This document shows positions 46,144 through 57,482 of a stretch of 64,000 nucleotides of DNA, piece by piece (position 1 is the first letter of the stretch; every line of letters starts with the position of its first letter). Location: positions 558,001-622,000 of the forward strand of contig NC_091281.1 of assembly GCF_042100115.1 (NCBI RefSeq), given 5' to 3'. Origin of the DNA: Alternaria dauci (lineage: Eukaryota > Ascomycota > Dothideomycetes > Pleosporales > Pleosporaceae). The notes under the pieces were generated by a model. It saw nothing but the letters and a program-made list of their open reading frames with translations, had not been told where the DNA came from and made no database searches. The translations under genes were made by a program, and so were the position numbers.

Positions 46144-46604
46144 GATGGCGCCGGTGGTGGACGCTGCTTTAGCCCCCAAGCCGTTTTCGTGAGAGAGGCA
46201 GATGCTCCGATGATCCAATGTCCGGTTAATCAGAGTTGGCGCGTACGACAGTCGTAGACACACACATTTTTGCCTGCACAAAGGACTGCTATAGTTGTTG
46301 CAAAAGGGTGTTGATTACTTCATTGTCTGTTTCGACTCTACGTGGCGATAGCCTCCCACGCTTAGAACAGCATTCAGCCGCCCAGCTGAGCAGCCTTGAA
46401 CTTGACTGCTTTTGCAGCACTTGCAACTTTTGGCATCGGAACACATGGGCAAACGCTACAAATGCCCCCTTTGCATAATCATCCTCGTCCTTCCGTCTAA
46501 AGATCAAATCCAGTCCCGTCAAAGGGACCGCTAAACCGCAACGCCATGCCCATGCCGTGACGAAGAGAAGCATAATCATGAAACACAACCGCATCTACCA
46601 CCCT
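46144..46604. other. Intergenic region upstream of the AT-hook-like gene
   Basis: 460 bases with that gene's promoter and the 3' end of the eIF3h gene. Nothing else is seen. Confidence 0.45.
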
Positions 46605-47860
46605 CTACTCCCCAGGAAGAAGATTGCTCTTGACAGCAAACATCTTGGACGTGACGCCTGCCGTGAATCCATCCACCTGCCTCGAGTATTGCTCCACCTG
46701 TCTCGAGTTGAGGAGCGTCTCCAGTCGGCTGGGCTCCTGCGGCAGCTTGAACAGCCTTTGCCATTCATCCTCGGGAAGGAGGGGCTGCTTTGACGCCGTG
46801 CGCGCCGCGTTCTCCGCCTTGCGCTTCTGCTGCCATGCGGTGATCTTGGCCTGCTCACGGGCGAGCGATCGCTGGTAGTATTGGTAGTTGTTGATCTCGG
46901 TGTGGTGGTTCTCGATGCTTTCGAGGAGCAAGTCGCACGTCTTCTCAAGGAAGGGGTCGATTGAGAGATCGAGCGAGTCGAAGTTGGGGAAGAGGGGAGG
47001 CTGGGGCGTGTTTGGGTCTTGCTGCAGGGCGGCTAGGTTGGGTGGGAACTTGAGTTCTTCCTTGGGCGCATCCGAGGGTAGCTGGTGTAGGAGCGAGGTG
47101 AGGAGGTGCGAGTTGCGGATAGTCACTGGAAGCTCGACCAGGATGTCGTGGTATCGGAGGCCGCTCTTCTGGAGGCTGGTATTGTCAGTTTCGCCCAAAC
47201 CGTAGAATCGCCTGCACACACCTCTCAGTCGTAAACTTGCCCTCCTTGTATGCCGTCATGAACGAGGGCGAGAGCCTGTATGCGCGCAGGTTGAGGGTGC
47301 CCTGTGAACTCCTGCTCACATCGTAGATCAAAGCGACAGTCCTCTCGTTCGGCTGGCTCTGGTAGTAGAACTGGTTCTCGATGGTGCTCAAGTTGACAAA
47401 GTTGCCCATGCTTGTGCTCGTGTACCAGCCCACGTTGTTCGCGTCCACGTTGACCTCCCGGAGAAACTTGATCATCTCGTTGCCGTATGCAATGTTCTGC
47501 TTGGCGCGGGGGGCACCAGCAGCGAGGTTCGCGACGGTGTCGTTCTGGCCATCCGCCTGTGCCGCAGCGTTTACTTCGGGGAAGGGGAACGAGTTTGTGA
47601 TTTCCAGTACGCCGTCCTTCTCCATGCCGACTATGCTGCCAGTCGCAAGCGAGGGGAAGGACTTGCCGCTTGCGGTAGCAATCTTGATCGCGACCTGCGG
47701 GCCATAGTCAGTCTCCCGTAGTCACAACAGCCCTCTATGGAGCTGTCCTTCTAGCACAATGGCGGGGCGCACAGTGGGGTACTGGCTTTGCACTTTTGCT
47801 ACGTACCAGGGCGTCGATCTGCACCTTCTTGAACAGCGCATCTTTCTGGGTGTCCGCCAT
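46605..47860 (-). CDS. EIF3H: Translation initiation factor eIF3 subunit h
   Basis: Exons 47860–47807, 47694–47222 and 47175–46605 give 365 residues. The start [39 protein letters not shown] opens the MPN domain, which continues with [31 protein letters not shown] and [25 protein letters not shown]. As in other eIF3h proteins the JAMM metal-binding histidines are not all present, so it is a non-catalytic MPN protein. The C-terminal helices include [12 protein letters not shown] and [24 protein letters not shown]. eIF3 holds the 40S subunit ready for mRNA recruitment. The first intron (112 bases) is longer than most in this window. Confidence 0.94.
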
Positions 47861-48468
47861 CGTGAAGTCGTCGAAAGGGTGGAGGTGAACGTTCGGCGAG
47901 GGTAGGAAACGATAGGCGTGCGTCGTTGTAGGAAGCAGAATTCGGGCTCCAGTGACTCTGCCAAGATTCACCTCGCTTAGGACATCATTCATCACGCTAG
48001 CCTAACTCGACTAGCCTAGACATAGGCTCAGCGCTTCACCACCATTTGCCAACTCACGGATCAAGATCACAAATGGTCTCGTATCAGGATCGCAACGGAT
48101 CCAAGCTCCCTGGTGGATTCTATGGGCAGCGAATCGAAGGCGATGCGATAAGCCTTGATGGAAGACAGTCCGCATGCCTTGGGATTCTATAATGATTGCG
48201 CGAAACACTAGATTACACGGAGCCCAGTGATGAGACACGCCATAAGGAGACAAGTTCTGGCGTTGACTAAGAGACACGAATCAAGAGTCGGACGCGTTGG
48301 CGAACATCACTCTAATTGAAGCCCCAGGTGCGTGCAAACAAGTCATGCTAATGATAATGTAGTACAAAGCAACAACGCCCTACACAGATGCAGTGGTATC
48401 CAAAAGCTGGTGCTAAATGCGAATGCAACCATCCCTCCTCTTTCCTCTGTCATAAACGCCGTATTCAA
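47861..48468. other. Intergenic region upstream of eIF3h
   Basis: About 600 bases with the eIF3h promoter and the 3' end of the HExxH gene. No supported gene. Confidence 0.5.
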
Positions 48469-50307
48469 TCATACCATATCTTGATCAGAAGCACCCTTGC
48501 TTAACTCCCCATCTTCAGGAGGCTGCAACCCCTGTTCTGCTTTCCCTCTTTCATCTTCAATTTCCACAACTTCTTTCGAGACACAAGGGCCTCCCGCTTC
48601 GACATTATGCTTCTTCTTTTGGTTGCTGTATGGATTCCATCGTGGCACTACGGGTTGTCGCTGCGGTTTGCGATTGTTTGCTTTGGGGTTCTTCGTAATC
48701 GATCCATCGTCCATGCGCATCCATTCCGTTTCCTCGTTGTCGATATGATCAGAGATATCCGCATCGTTTTCATCTTCCCAGATCATGAGGTTGGTACCGT
48801 TGATCTCGATTGAGCGGCCACCAGTGCGTGGAACGAAGAAGACATCGGGGCCAGCCTCGCTGAAGTCTTGTTCCCATGTTTCTTTCTGCTGAAGCTTAAG
48901 GATGTAATCCATTGGCAGCGCATATAGGACGTTGTCGTCCTTATCGTAGAGCTCTTTGAGCGGGTAGTCGAGACAAGCTAACCCGAACTTGCAATCGATC
49001 CGGCTTGACAGAGGATGTATGCGTCCACCGAAAATCTTGAGCTCGAAAGCGATTCCACTCTCCGTCCACATGTTGTCGCCAAAGAAGACCTCGGGCTCGG
49101 AGAGAAGTGGATGATCGTGGTGCGGCCCAGACACTTCACAAAAGTGTGCAACCTCGTGCGCCAAACAAGTGGCGAGAAACATGTTGTATCGCAGCACCAT
49201 CGCCGGCTCTCGATATCGTAGTAAGCTGAGCTTCTTCGCGGTAGTGTAGAAGTCTGAATGAAGACAAATACGACTTGTATGACACTTGTGGTTGATTTTT
49301 CGCATCAATCCTTCCTTGTAGTCCTTGACGAGGCCCATTGAAGCGTATGCCGTCTCTGGCGGTAGAGGATCGTGGTGGAAGTAAAAATGAACCGTGTCAA
49401 CCTGGTTGTCCAAGAAACCCTTGAACGTCGCATGGTGTTCTTCAGACCATGCTACGTCCTCTTTGATACGAAAACAAGGCTGGCCGTATGCTGCGGACGT
49501 CTCCTCACAATGCTCCCTTTTGCCAAACACCAACGTGTGCCAGAAGTGAGCAGTCGCTCGAGATGTCAACATCAGAGTAGCTAGTTGCAGAGCCGGTCTC
49601 AAGACCTCATAGATCCCATCTGGACATCCGTGCCAGTTCTCTAGGCGGAAGATAGAATGTATGTCGTTATCCAGTGTGCAGACGGGTTTGGGCGTATCCT
49701 TTCCAAAGGCTACAGCCTGCTTCTTGATCAAGTCTACAGGATCAAATCCAAGCTTCACAGCTTTCTTCTTATTCACATCCTTACGATGGCCAAGTAGTCT
49801 GCGGTATTTCTCCAGTGCCTTGCGATCCTCTATCTGAGCGAGGTGGTGGTTTATCGAGATACTGAGCTGTAATCCAAAATCTTTCGGCACTTCAATCGTA
49901 GAAGGTGTGAATGAAAGTGACTTTTGATAGTTCAAGACGTCCGGTAGATCGTGGACCAGCTTATCGATACATTCATCCATTATCTTTCCTTCTTTGAGCT
50001 TGTGTATAAGAACTGCGTTCTCGCCGCGATCTTCAGCCCGGAGGTCCCCATCGCCACCACCAGGTAGAAGGTGGCGCATCCTCTTAGATAGACCTGGCGG
50101 TGGTCCACACTCTGGAGGCGGAGTATTCGATTCCGTAGGTGTCCAATCCATGCTGTCCGGATCTTGGTCCTGGAAAGCAACCTGTGGTGCGTCGCCTTGG
50201 ACTGCGCCTTCTTCGTTGAGCTGCACATCTTGATTCAGACGTTCTTCGATGAGTTGTGTTGTATGTACCATTGCCTCATAAGCCTTACGGTATCTAAAGG
50301 GGTCCAT
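48469..50307 (-). CDS. Orphan protein with HExxH metallopeptidase-like motif
   Basis: One uninterrupted exon of 612 residues from MDPFRYRKAYEAMVH (an extension to 50382 is open but unlikely). A disordered acidic/Pro-rich N-terminus of about 100 residues leads to a folded region. Around residues 380–425 comes NMFLATCLAHEVAHFCEVSG, with HEVAH at 49144–49158, then ESGIAFELKIFGGRIHPL. A helix carrying HExxH followed about 28–36 residues later by a Glu-containing helix is the geometry of zincins. The C-terminus is polar with a Lys-rich stretch. No signal peptide is present, so it would act inside the cell. I do not recognise a named family. The motif may be catalytic or chance, but its hydrophobic helix setting (FLATCLAHEVAHF) argues for a real zinc site. 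Confidence 0.75.
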   Translation of the reverse strand: MDPFRYRKAYEAMVHTTQLIEERLNQDVQLNEEGAVQGDAPQVAFQDQDPDSMDWTPTESNTPPPECGPPPGLSKRMRHLLPGGGDGDLRAEDRGENAVLIHKLKEGKIMDECIDKLVHDLPDVLNYQKSLSFTPSTIEVPKDFGLQLSISINHHLAQIEDRKALEKYRRLLGHRKDVNKKKAVKLGFDPVDLIKKQAVAFGKDTPKPVCTLDNDIHSIFRLENWHGCPDGIYEVLRPALQLATLMLTSRATAHFWHTLVFGKREHCEETSAAYGQPCFRIKEDVAWSEEHHATFKGFLDNQVDTVHFYFHHDPLPPETAYASMGLVKDYKEGLMRKINHKCHTSRICLHSDFYTTAKKLSLLRYREPAMVLRYNMFLATCLAHEVAHFCEVSGPHHDHPLLSEPEVFFGDNMWTESGIAFELKIFGGRIHPLSSRIDCKFGLACLDYPLKELYDKDDNVLYALPMDYILKLQQKETWEQDFSEAGPDVFFVPRTGGRSIEINGTNLMIWEDENDADISDHIDNEETEWMRMDDGSITKNPKANNRKPQRQPVVPRWNPYSNQKKKHNVEAGGPCVSKEVVEIEDERGKAEQGLQPPEDGELSKGASDQDMV

Positions 50308-52270
50308 TCTGGTTGCCGTCAGTATCCTGGAAGGATTGCGTCGGGTAGATCGTTTGCAAAGTCGCTCCAATTTCACACTCAAACGAGCGGCAGGCAGCAG
50401 GCGACAGCGTCAGAAGTAGGCAACAGTTAGCCGTAGATGATCCACTCATAAGGCTGCCTTGGTGGTTTGTAACAGGGCGTTTCGTGGCTGCATCAGCTGA
50501 GAAACAATGTTTCTTTGTACGTGCCGCTGGTAATGATGCGCACTTCGAGCCCGCTGTGTCGCAGGGAAGAGGCAAAGTGTCTAACACCTGCCATCTCACC
50601 TGTCCTGGCTACGCAGCGTAGGTATGGTGTATCGGCTGCTGTTGAAGGGAGTCTAGAGTGGGGTATGTCTTACTAAGTCGACGAAGCGGTCAACGCCCGC
50701 TAAGCGATAGGAAAGGGTCTATCCAAAACACAGAGCCAAGATGATAATAATGAGGGACGAAGGTAGCGTTGAGATCGTGAATCAGCAAGAGGACGGTGTG
50801 AGCTGTTTAGCGCTAGTGTGCCAAGAAACAGCAGCGCTAGCTTTTCGTCACCGGCCGATCCACTTCACGCCTCTGGACGACGCCTGGACGTGTTGTCATC
50901 TTCCAACTGTAGACGCGCCACCACCTTTCCGTTGATTGCGACTTAATGCTGGCAAGACATGGTAGCCGTCGCGACCACTGCTACCCCCCAAACCTCTCCG
51001 CGCACGCACGAGTGACATGATGCCAGGTGTACTCGCATCCCTTCGTCCAGTAACCGAACGCGAAACGATACCCCATGTTTTCGCCAACGTGCAGTATTGA
51101 GGACCGCAATCGGGGATCTCAAGGATAATAACGCTTAGGGCCAGCGTGGAGAGTGATGAAGTGTTCTGATCCCGCTCGGTTTTCTTATCGTTGCTTCCCT
51201 ACGAACCGAAAGACGACGTTCGACAGTTCGTAAAGATCAAGGCAAATGCACGCTGAACTGAGAGTCAACATCAGAGCGTCGACGAAGGACTTGTCGATTG
51301 TAACATGACACGATGCAGTGGGAATAGGTATTCGGATTTGACCACATCCATGGCGAACCTGCAGTTGCATGGTCTGGAGAAGGTCAACTTTTGCGATCTT
51401 TGTATGCGAACATGCTACGAGAGTCGCGCAAATCTCTCCTCTCGTCCGACCTTTTCGTTCACACCTGTGTTTCACTAAGCTGGCTAATAGTTTTAGGAAT
51501 ATGTCATCGAAGACTCCACAGTTCAAACTCAATACTCATGATAATCGAGTCTATACTAGGACCAGCCCGGTTGTATCGTAGCGGTCTCGGTGCGTACCGC
51601 AATATGCAGGACCTCCTTCGTCAGCGCAATTCTTGGAATTTTAAGCGACATATTAATTCAAGATTCAAGGGGAAACTTTTACTGGCAGGCCTCAAACACT
51701 ATTCGGCTGGCCCCGGATTGATCAGATGGAAGAAATTTACCGCCGCCCAGAACCTCCTGAGACATCAACACCCCCAAAAGATCAGATTGAAGCAACTCAC
51801 CAACTGCATGTTGCCTTCTTGGGTAATAACATAAAGGGTTATCGATCAATAAGGATGTTTAGGCGGCTTAGAAACCTTTCCTCTGATCAATCCGGGATCA
51901 GCCGGATAGCGTTTAGGGGCTGCCAAAAACAGGTTGCCCGAATTCAATCAAACGCGTTGACAGAGCGTCGTAAGCAAGGCCATTACATATGAGTCGGTTT
52001 CAAATTCAACAGAGCGATAGCGGCTCGATATCCGGCGTTTCAAGCTGACAGAATAGCGTGCCGCACTTCATGCGGGGTGTTTTCCCGAGATCATTCCTCT
52101 CCACCCGGCTCCGCGCTAGTGTTTGGATTTTGAGGCGGAATCGACTAACTCGATCGGTGCATTTATGAATTCACCGAGTCAGAAAGTCCCGACGACGATG
52201 CATGATCACGATAAAACAACATTGAGATCCACGGGATGAAGATGCAGCTACGAAGATCATCATATCGAAA
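50308..52270. other. Gene-poor 2 kb boundary region
   Basis: Between the HExxH gene and the SDR gene there is no supported gene. Only short frames without motifs occur. It marks the change from mostly core genes on the left to accessory genes on the right. Decayed repeat DNA is possible, but I could not find terminal repeats. Confidence 0.4.
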
Positions 52271-53200
52271 ATGCTTTCAGGAGCAGCTCTCATCACAGAA
52301 GCGGGGTCTGGTAGGTAAAGTTTTGTTTTCTATCCATCATGGTCCTCAGAGATATATCGTACAACCAAGGAAAAAGACGACTGACTCAGTGGCAGGCTTC
52401 GGCCAGAGCGCAGCATACTCGCTGGCCCAGCATGGTGTTCGCCAGTTCGCGCTCGTCGATACCAACGAAGCCGGCCTGCAAGAAACCATCGAGAAGCTAG
52501 CATTGCAGTACAAAGTGACAGACGTGCTGAGCGTGTCCACCGAATGCAGCACCGAAGAGGCCGTCGAGGCCGCTGTTCAGCAAGCTGCATCGCGCTTCGG
52601 GCGAATCGACTTTGCCATCAACAATGCAGGCTTCGGTGGGCCGATGGGCGGCAGTCCTGACACAGTGCCCGCCGCATTCGAAGCTCATCTTAAAGACCAC
52701 GTGACACTTTTGTGGTTGTGGCACCGGGCCGAGCTTCGGCAGATGCTGCGCCAGGAGCCTCGCGATTGGCGGTATGGGCGTGGAAGCATCGTGCACGTCT
52801 GCTCGGTATATGCCTTCGCTGCTTCGCCACCTGGAATCGCTGCTGGTGCCTATGTAGCGGGTCGTCACGCTATTCTTGGTTTGACACGTTCTGAGGGTGT
52901 GCTGTATGCGCCACAGCAAATCCGCATCAACGCGCTCTGCCCTGGTTATATTGCGTCTCCTACCATCGACTCTTCGGAGCAGATCAAGACTTTCATCGGT
53001 AACCTTGTGCGCGAACGTGTGCCTGCAGGCCGGCTGGGACAGCCGGAAGAGGTTGCTGATGCAGTGGCGTTTCTGGCAGGGCCCATGAGCAGCTACATGT
53101 TTGGTCAGTCACTAGTATTGGATGGGTATGTTCTCTTCAATTTCGATATCAACAAGCGCATGAAAGGCTAACTAGACAAAGGGGATACCTCGCTCAATGA
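52271..53200 (+). CDS. Short-chain dehydrogenase/reductase
   Basis: Exons 52271–52310, 52396–53125 and 53182–53200 give 262 residues, a classical SDR length. The first splice rebuilds ALITEAGSG|FGQSAAYSLAQHG, the NAD(P)-binding Gly motif (with TEAGSGFG in place of TGxxxGIG). INNAGFGGP is the NNAG motif and SIVHVCSVYAF holds the catalytic Ser. The active-site Tyr lies in AGAYVAGRHAILGLTRSEG, where Arg stands at the place of the usual Lys of YxxxK. RINALCPGYIASPT and the end SLVLDG|GYLAQ are typical; the last seven residues come from a 19-base final exon. It probably reduces or oxidises a keto/hydroxy group of a small molecule, and its neighbours suggest secondary metabolism. The Tyr-x3-Arg change may lower activity. 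Confidence 0.85.
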
Positions 53201-53414
53201 GAGCCATGATATAGAACTTTGATAAATCTGATGAAATAATGGACATGTAATGCATACATACCTTCAAATCCGGTCTCAGAATTGGTTTATGGCGCGACGT
53301 GTGCTGAATGTGAGCTTTGCCATGCCCCAGGGCGTGCTCGAATCCATGACGGCAAACGCCATCACAGATCATCTCATTGAAGGCTCCAAGTCTGGTATGT
53401 GGCCGCGACTGATG

Positions 53415-54068
53415 CTAGAAGGAAGCGCTGGTCCCGTCGTTATTCAGTAGCGAGCGCGCTTTGAGGCGTCGGATGCATGCGCGCACCAGACGGAGATTCG
53501 CTCGGATGAGTTCAAGACAAGCTGGCGCAAAAGCCGATATGTCGCTGGCCGTGCTGTTGGTGCCCCCGGGTGAAGAAGGAACACAGGGAGCGTGCCCAGA
53601 TGTGACGAGCGCAGCCTCAAGGGAGCCCAACACTGCGGAGAAACCAGTGAGTCGCAATGTCATCAATTCGTTACTGAGCGCATCGGCTTCGTCGTCCGCG
53701 AGATCGTAGCTACCGAGAGAAAACTTCCAGGGCAGATTTGCGTGTTGACTTTCGCTGGTGTTGTTCGTCGTTGTAGTCGTATTGGCGCTGCTGGCATCCG
53801 TGGAGGTATCGGTAGCATCCTTGTCCTTCAGGTTCCATAACCGACACAGCCAGTCAACCAGATGGGCGCATAGGATAGTGACAGCGGTAAGAGGGAGTCG
53901 CTGCTGGCGGCATCGTTCGCAGCTCAATACGGTGAGGCAGGGTTGTTCCGCAGAAGACGTGACTTGGATTGCGGTTTCGAGTGGTACCTGCGACGACGTG
54001 GTAACCTCTTCGACGCGTGCAAGCGTTCGTAACGCAAGAAAAGCACAACCACAATCAACGCGATGCAT
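53415..54068 (-). pseudogene. AflR-type regulator lacking the zinc cluster (truncated)
   Basis: About 217 residues from the first Met, or slightly more from a possible acceptor at 54106. The sequence (DCGCAFLALRTLARVEE … PCLTVLSCERCRQQRLPLTAVTILCAHLVDWLCRLWNL) resembles the C-terminal aflatoxin-regulatory (AFLR) domain that follows the Zn2Cys6 finger in pathway regulators. An Asn/Thr-rich linker and a terminal helix with RANLRLVRACIRRLKAR fit the end of that domain. Upstream to 54480 no CX2CX6C cluster is found on this strand, so the DNA-binding half is missing. It is either a 5'-truncated pseudogene or a short protein that can only pair with others. Stop codons do not interrupt the remaining part. 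Confidence 0.6.
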
Positions 54069-54480
54069 CTTTGCTCCTGCCCTCCATTGTCGCAGAGATG
54101 GCTGCAACTTATCTAATATCGAATGTCGAGTCAGGGGCTCTCAAAGTGTCAGGAACTACCGAGCTCGGCGTGTTTTAGAGTTAGGTGCCCGAGAGGGGGT
54201 TGCTAAACCAGTACAGAACAAGTTTGATCACTATGTCAGCCATTGTAATATCGTCCGACATCTGAATACGGATAGTGCCATTTGGATGCACGACATGATT
54301 AATCCCCCGAGGACAACTGATGACCGCAACTGTCTTACTGTGCCATTGTTTACAAAATGGTGTCCTCACAACAAGAAGTAGTTCAGGATGAGATAGCCGT
54401 CTATCTCTCTACACCACTCCATAGAGTTTACCAAAGAACTAGTGAGTGTACAACACAACTGCGAAGTTTTTTATTCCACG

Positions 54481-55648
54481 ATGGCCGTTTTTGATAGTCC
54501 CGCTATCACTCCAGGCTCCACCGTCCTCGTTACGGGGTCAAACGGCTTCGTTGGTGCTCACGTTGCAGACCAGCTTCTCCAACAAGGCTACAAAGTGCGA
54601 GGCACAGTCCGAGACGCGGCCAAACATCAATGGCTCGTAGATCTTTTCTCGCAAAAGTATGGCAAGGACAAGTTTGAACTCATCACCGTCAAGGACATGA
54701 GAGAGCCTGGCGCATTTGATGACGCGGTCTCAGGTATGATCCCCGTCTCGAGGTCGCAATGCTCCAATACTGACGAAACTCCACTATTCAGGCGTGTCCG
54801 GCATCGCGCACGTGGCCTCAGTGCGGAGCATGGATGTGACACCAGACGAGTTGATTAGAACCACAGTGGCCGGAACACTGAGTTGTCTGCAGGCCGCGGC
54901 TAAGGAACCCAGTGTGAAGCGATTCGTTCTGACGTCGTCGTCCGCTGCAGTCCGCTCGCTGCAAGCATACCGTGGAACCGATACAGTGTCTGCAGATGAA
55001 TATGACGAGCAAACACTGGCCTTATGTAAGAGTATTCCCGACGCTCTTCCGCCCATGCATAAGTTTATGATCGCCTACTTTGCTTCCAAGGTAGCGTCAG
55101 AAAAAGCTTTCTGGGAGTGGGTGAGGACCAACAAGCCGCACTTTTCTGTCAACGCGGTGCTACCCTGTACTATCTACGGGAGTCCATTGGATGTGGCTCA
55201 CCAGGGCTTTCCGTCTACTGCGAGAATCCCGCTCCAGATTCTTGACGGCGATGTCGACTCTATCAAACACGTCCAGCGTTGTACGTAATCCCTGTCATTC
55301 GTTTGTGCAGCTTAAGCGGCGGCTAATACTCGAGCAGTCTACTATGTGCACGTGCAGGACGTCGCTCGGCTTCATGTAGCCGGCTTGATCCATCCGACTA
55401 CCACCGATGAGCGCATTTTCGCTTTTGCCGCTCCATATTCCATCAACGAGTTTTTCGACATCTTCGCGAAAGCTGTCTCGGGCCACAAAACCCAAAAGAA
55501 ACTCGAGGGCTTAGATTTTCCGCTGGCAGAAATTGGACCCCGAGGAAAGGCGGAAGCGCTGCTGAAGGACATGGGTCAACCTGGATTTGCGGGGTTGGAG
55601 GAAACCATCATAAGCAGCATTCAATCGCGTATAAACACGTCTTCGTAG
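54481..55648 (+). CDS. NAD(P)-dependent epimerase / dihydroflavonol-reductase-like protein
   Basis: Exons 54481–54733, 54792–55280 and 55338–55648 give 350 residues. The N-terminus STVLVTGSNGFVGAHVADQLLQQGYKVRGTVRD is the extended-SDR Rossmann fold with TGxxGxxG. GIAHVASVRS and RFVLTSSSAA hold the third strand and catalytic Ser. The Tyr–Lys pair is in MIAYFASKVASEKAFWEW (YxxxK). YVHVQDVARLHVAGL is typical of the DFR/cinnamoyl-CoA/methylglyoxal-reductase branch. The enzyme probably reduces a carbonyl group of a small molecule with NADPH. Fungal relatives are common in secondary-metabolite clusters. All junctions keep the frame (phases 1 and 1). Confidence 0.92.
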
Positions 55649-56161
55649 CTTCAATAGATTTGAATGAACATCTGTACCATGTTCGGAGTGCTGCTTCGCT
55701 AGGCAGTGTGGGCTTGCTTCGAGCAGATCGGAGCTTGATGTTGGGCTTGTGTTCATCGTATTCGTACATTGGCCCTACCCGGGGCGGCCCTAGCGCTGGA
55801 GTTAGCGTGCCCCTTAGGAAGCTTCATCGCGAGGACTTCTTCCGATCACAGGCAAATCTTCCAGATGCGCTGATAATGACGACGCGCGACTATCGACATC
55901 TCAGCCGATCTCGTCGCAGCAGACTGGATACGCCACGGCCAGGAGTCCAACGAAAGCACTTCCTTGGAGCCAGGATGTAAGTTTCTTCACGTGCGTCTCA
56001 CCGAATGGCAATTTTTCCGAACACCCGGCACAGGAAGTGGAGAGCCCCAATGACAACAATCAGGTGCTATATTTTGACAACTACACGAAACTAAGTTTTG
56101 ACAGAAAAAGAGAGTTCAGATCGCTTGACAAAATAATAAATCCTTGCAACTTCTGTTTCGC
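55649..56161. other. Convergent intergenic region
   Basis: About 510 bases between the convergent reductase and dioxygenase genes. AT content rises at 56050–56150. No supported gene. Confidence 0.45.
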
Positions 56162-57482
56162 TCACGAAGACTCGTCCTTGGCCTCTTCCGCTAATGCTTC
56201 GCGCATCGACTTGCTGTTTGGATCGAAGTAGGGCTTCTCTCCGATGCCACATACACGGTATCCGAATCGATCGCCATACTCATCATAGTCCATGGTAGCA
56301 TTGTGCACCATACTGCGGTTGTCCCAGATAGCCATGTCATTTGGACCTTGCCACCTGAAGCGACACTGTAGATCGTGGTTGCGGAGTACCATGTCCATCA
56401 GCCAGTTCAGGATCATTTCGCTCTCTGGAGGAGTTAGGCCGTTGATAGAGCCTGGGTAGGCGCCGATGGCGAAAACGCTCTTCCATCCGGTCACGGGGTT
56501 CGTGCGGATGACCGGGTGTACCGCCTTCAGAGGGTTGCCAACGTTCTCGGGGTGGCCACGGGCGTCGGTGTATACTTGAAGGTTCTTCATCTTGATGATC
56601 TTCTCAAAGACTGCGGAGAGACGTGTCAGTGGGTAAGGACTTTGATGACTTTTGCTCGATCTGACTTACACGGTGCGGTGTAGTTGGCAGTCTTTCCTTC
56701 CAGCATTTTTCGCATGGGCTCGCTGATGCGATCGTACACCTCATAGCCAGATGCCCACAATGTGTCTGAGAAGATCATCAGGACGATGCATGAAGGTATG
56801 ATTTGAGGAACACATACCTCCTCCAACAGAGGGCAGCTCCACGAGTCGTAAGCATGTGTAATCGGAAGGCACTTGTTCAGACTGGATGTCGCTGTGCCAC
56901 GACTCAAGCGCCTGCCTTGCGTTCCCTAGATCACGAGGCACAGACTTGCCCTGAGCCATTATCCTCTGCTTGGAGTTGATGGTGCTGATGTGGAGGTCGT
57001 CGCCACCCAATGCTCTCTGGGGGTTGAGAACGGGGTGAATGTGTAGGGTTGATTCCTTCGGCTTTCCCACCAGCTCGCCCATGCGCTGGATCAGTGTTTT
57101 TTGGAGATCATTGGTCATGTTGTTCTGGGCTCGGAAGAAGACGACTCCGCGTCGGGAGACTACAGAGACATCTGTCAGCTCCGTCTTCCACAGGCGAGTC
57201 TTTTGCGTACTTACTTGTGATTGCAAGGTCTCTTAGTAGCTCATCGGAGTTAGGTGCGTTGAGCATCTCAACGAGATTAGCCTCTGGAAACTCGGTGCCC
57301 ACAGTGGGCGTCACCATGAACTGCTTCAGAGGTTTAAGAACGCCCTTCAGCTTCAATGGCTTTGGGAAGCTCGTTTCTTGGGCAAATCCCCTGCGAAGCC
57401 ATGGCGAGCGAGCTGGTTGCAGTACTGTAGAGCGCAGTGCTGGTGCAGCGCGGCACACTAAGGCGTTGGCAGTTCTCGACAT
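56162..57482 (-). CDS. TauD/TfdA-type Fe(II)/2-oxoglutarate dioxygenase
   Basis: Exons 57482–57215, 57159–56818, 56765–56670 and 56610–56162 give 384 residues. The HxD iron motif is in ALESWHSDIQSE. The second His is in WDNRSMVHNATMDYD, and the 2-oxoglutarate-binding Arg is probably in RFGYRV just after. RGVVFFRAQ, VGGDTLWASGYEVYDRISEP and NPVTGWKSVFAI are typical of fungal TauD-family enzymes. These hydroxylate small molecules (sulfonates, 2,4-D-like acids, or pathway intermediates). The first 35 residues are Arg/Ala/Leu-rich without acidic residues, like a mitochondrial presequence, which is unusual and could place the enzyme in mitochondria. It is divergent from the NmrA-like gene. Confidence 0.9.

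Noticed and set aside
51300..52060. Possible decayed transposon between the HExxH gene and the SDR gene
   Set aside because: No inverted or long direct terminal repeats and no transposase motif could be found by eye in any frame.
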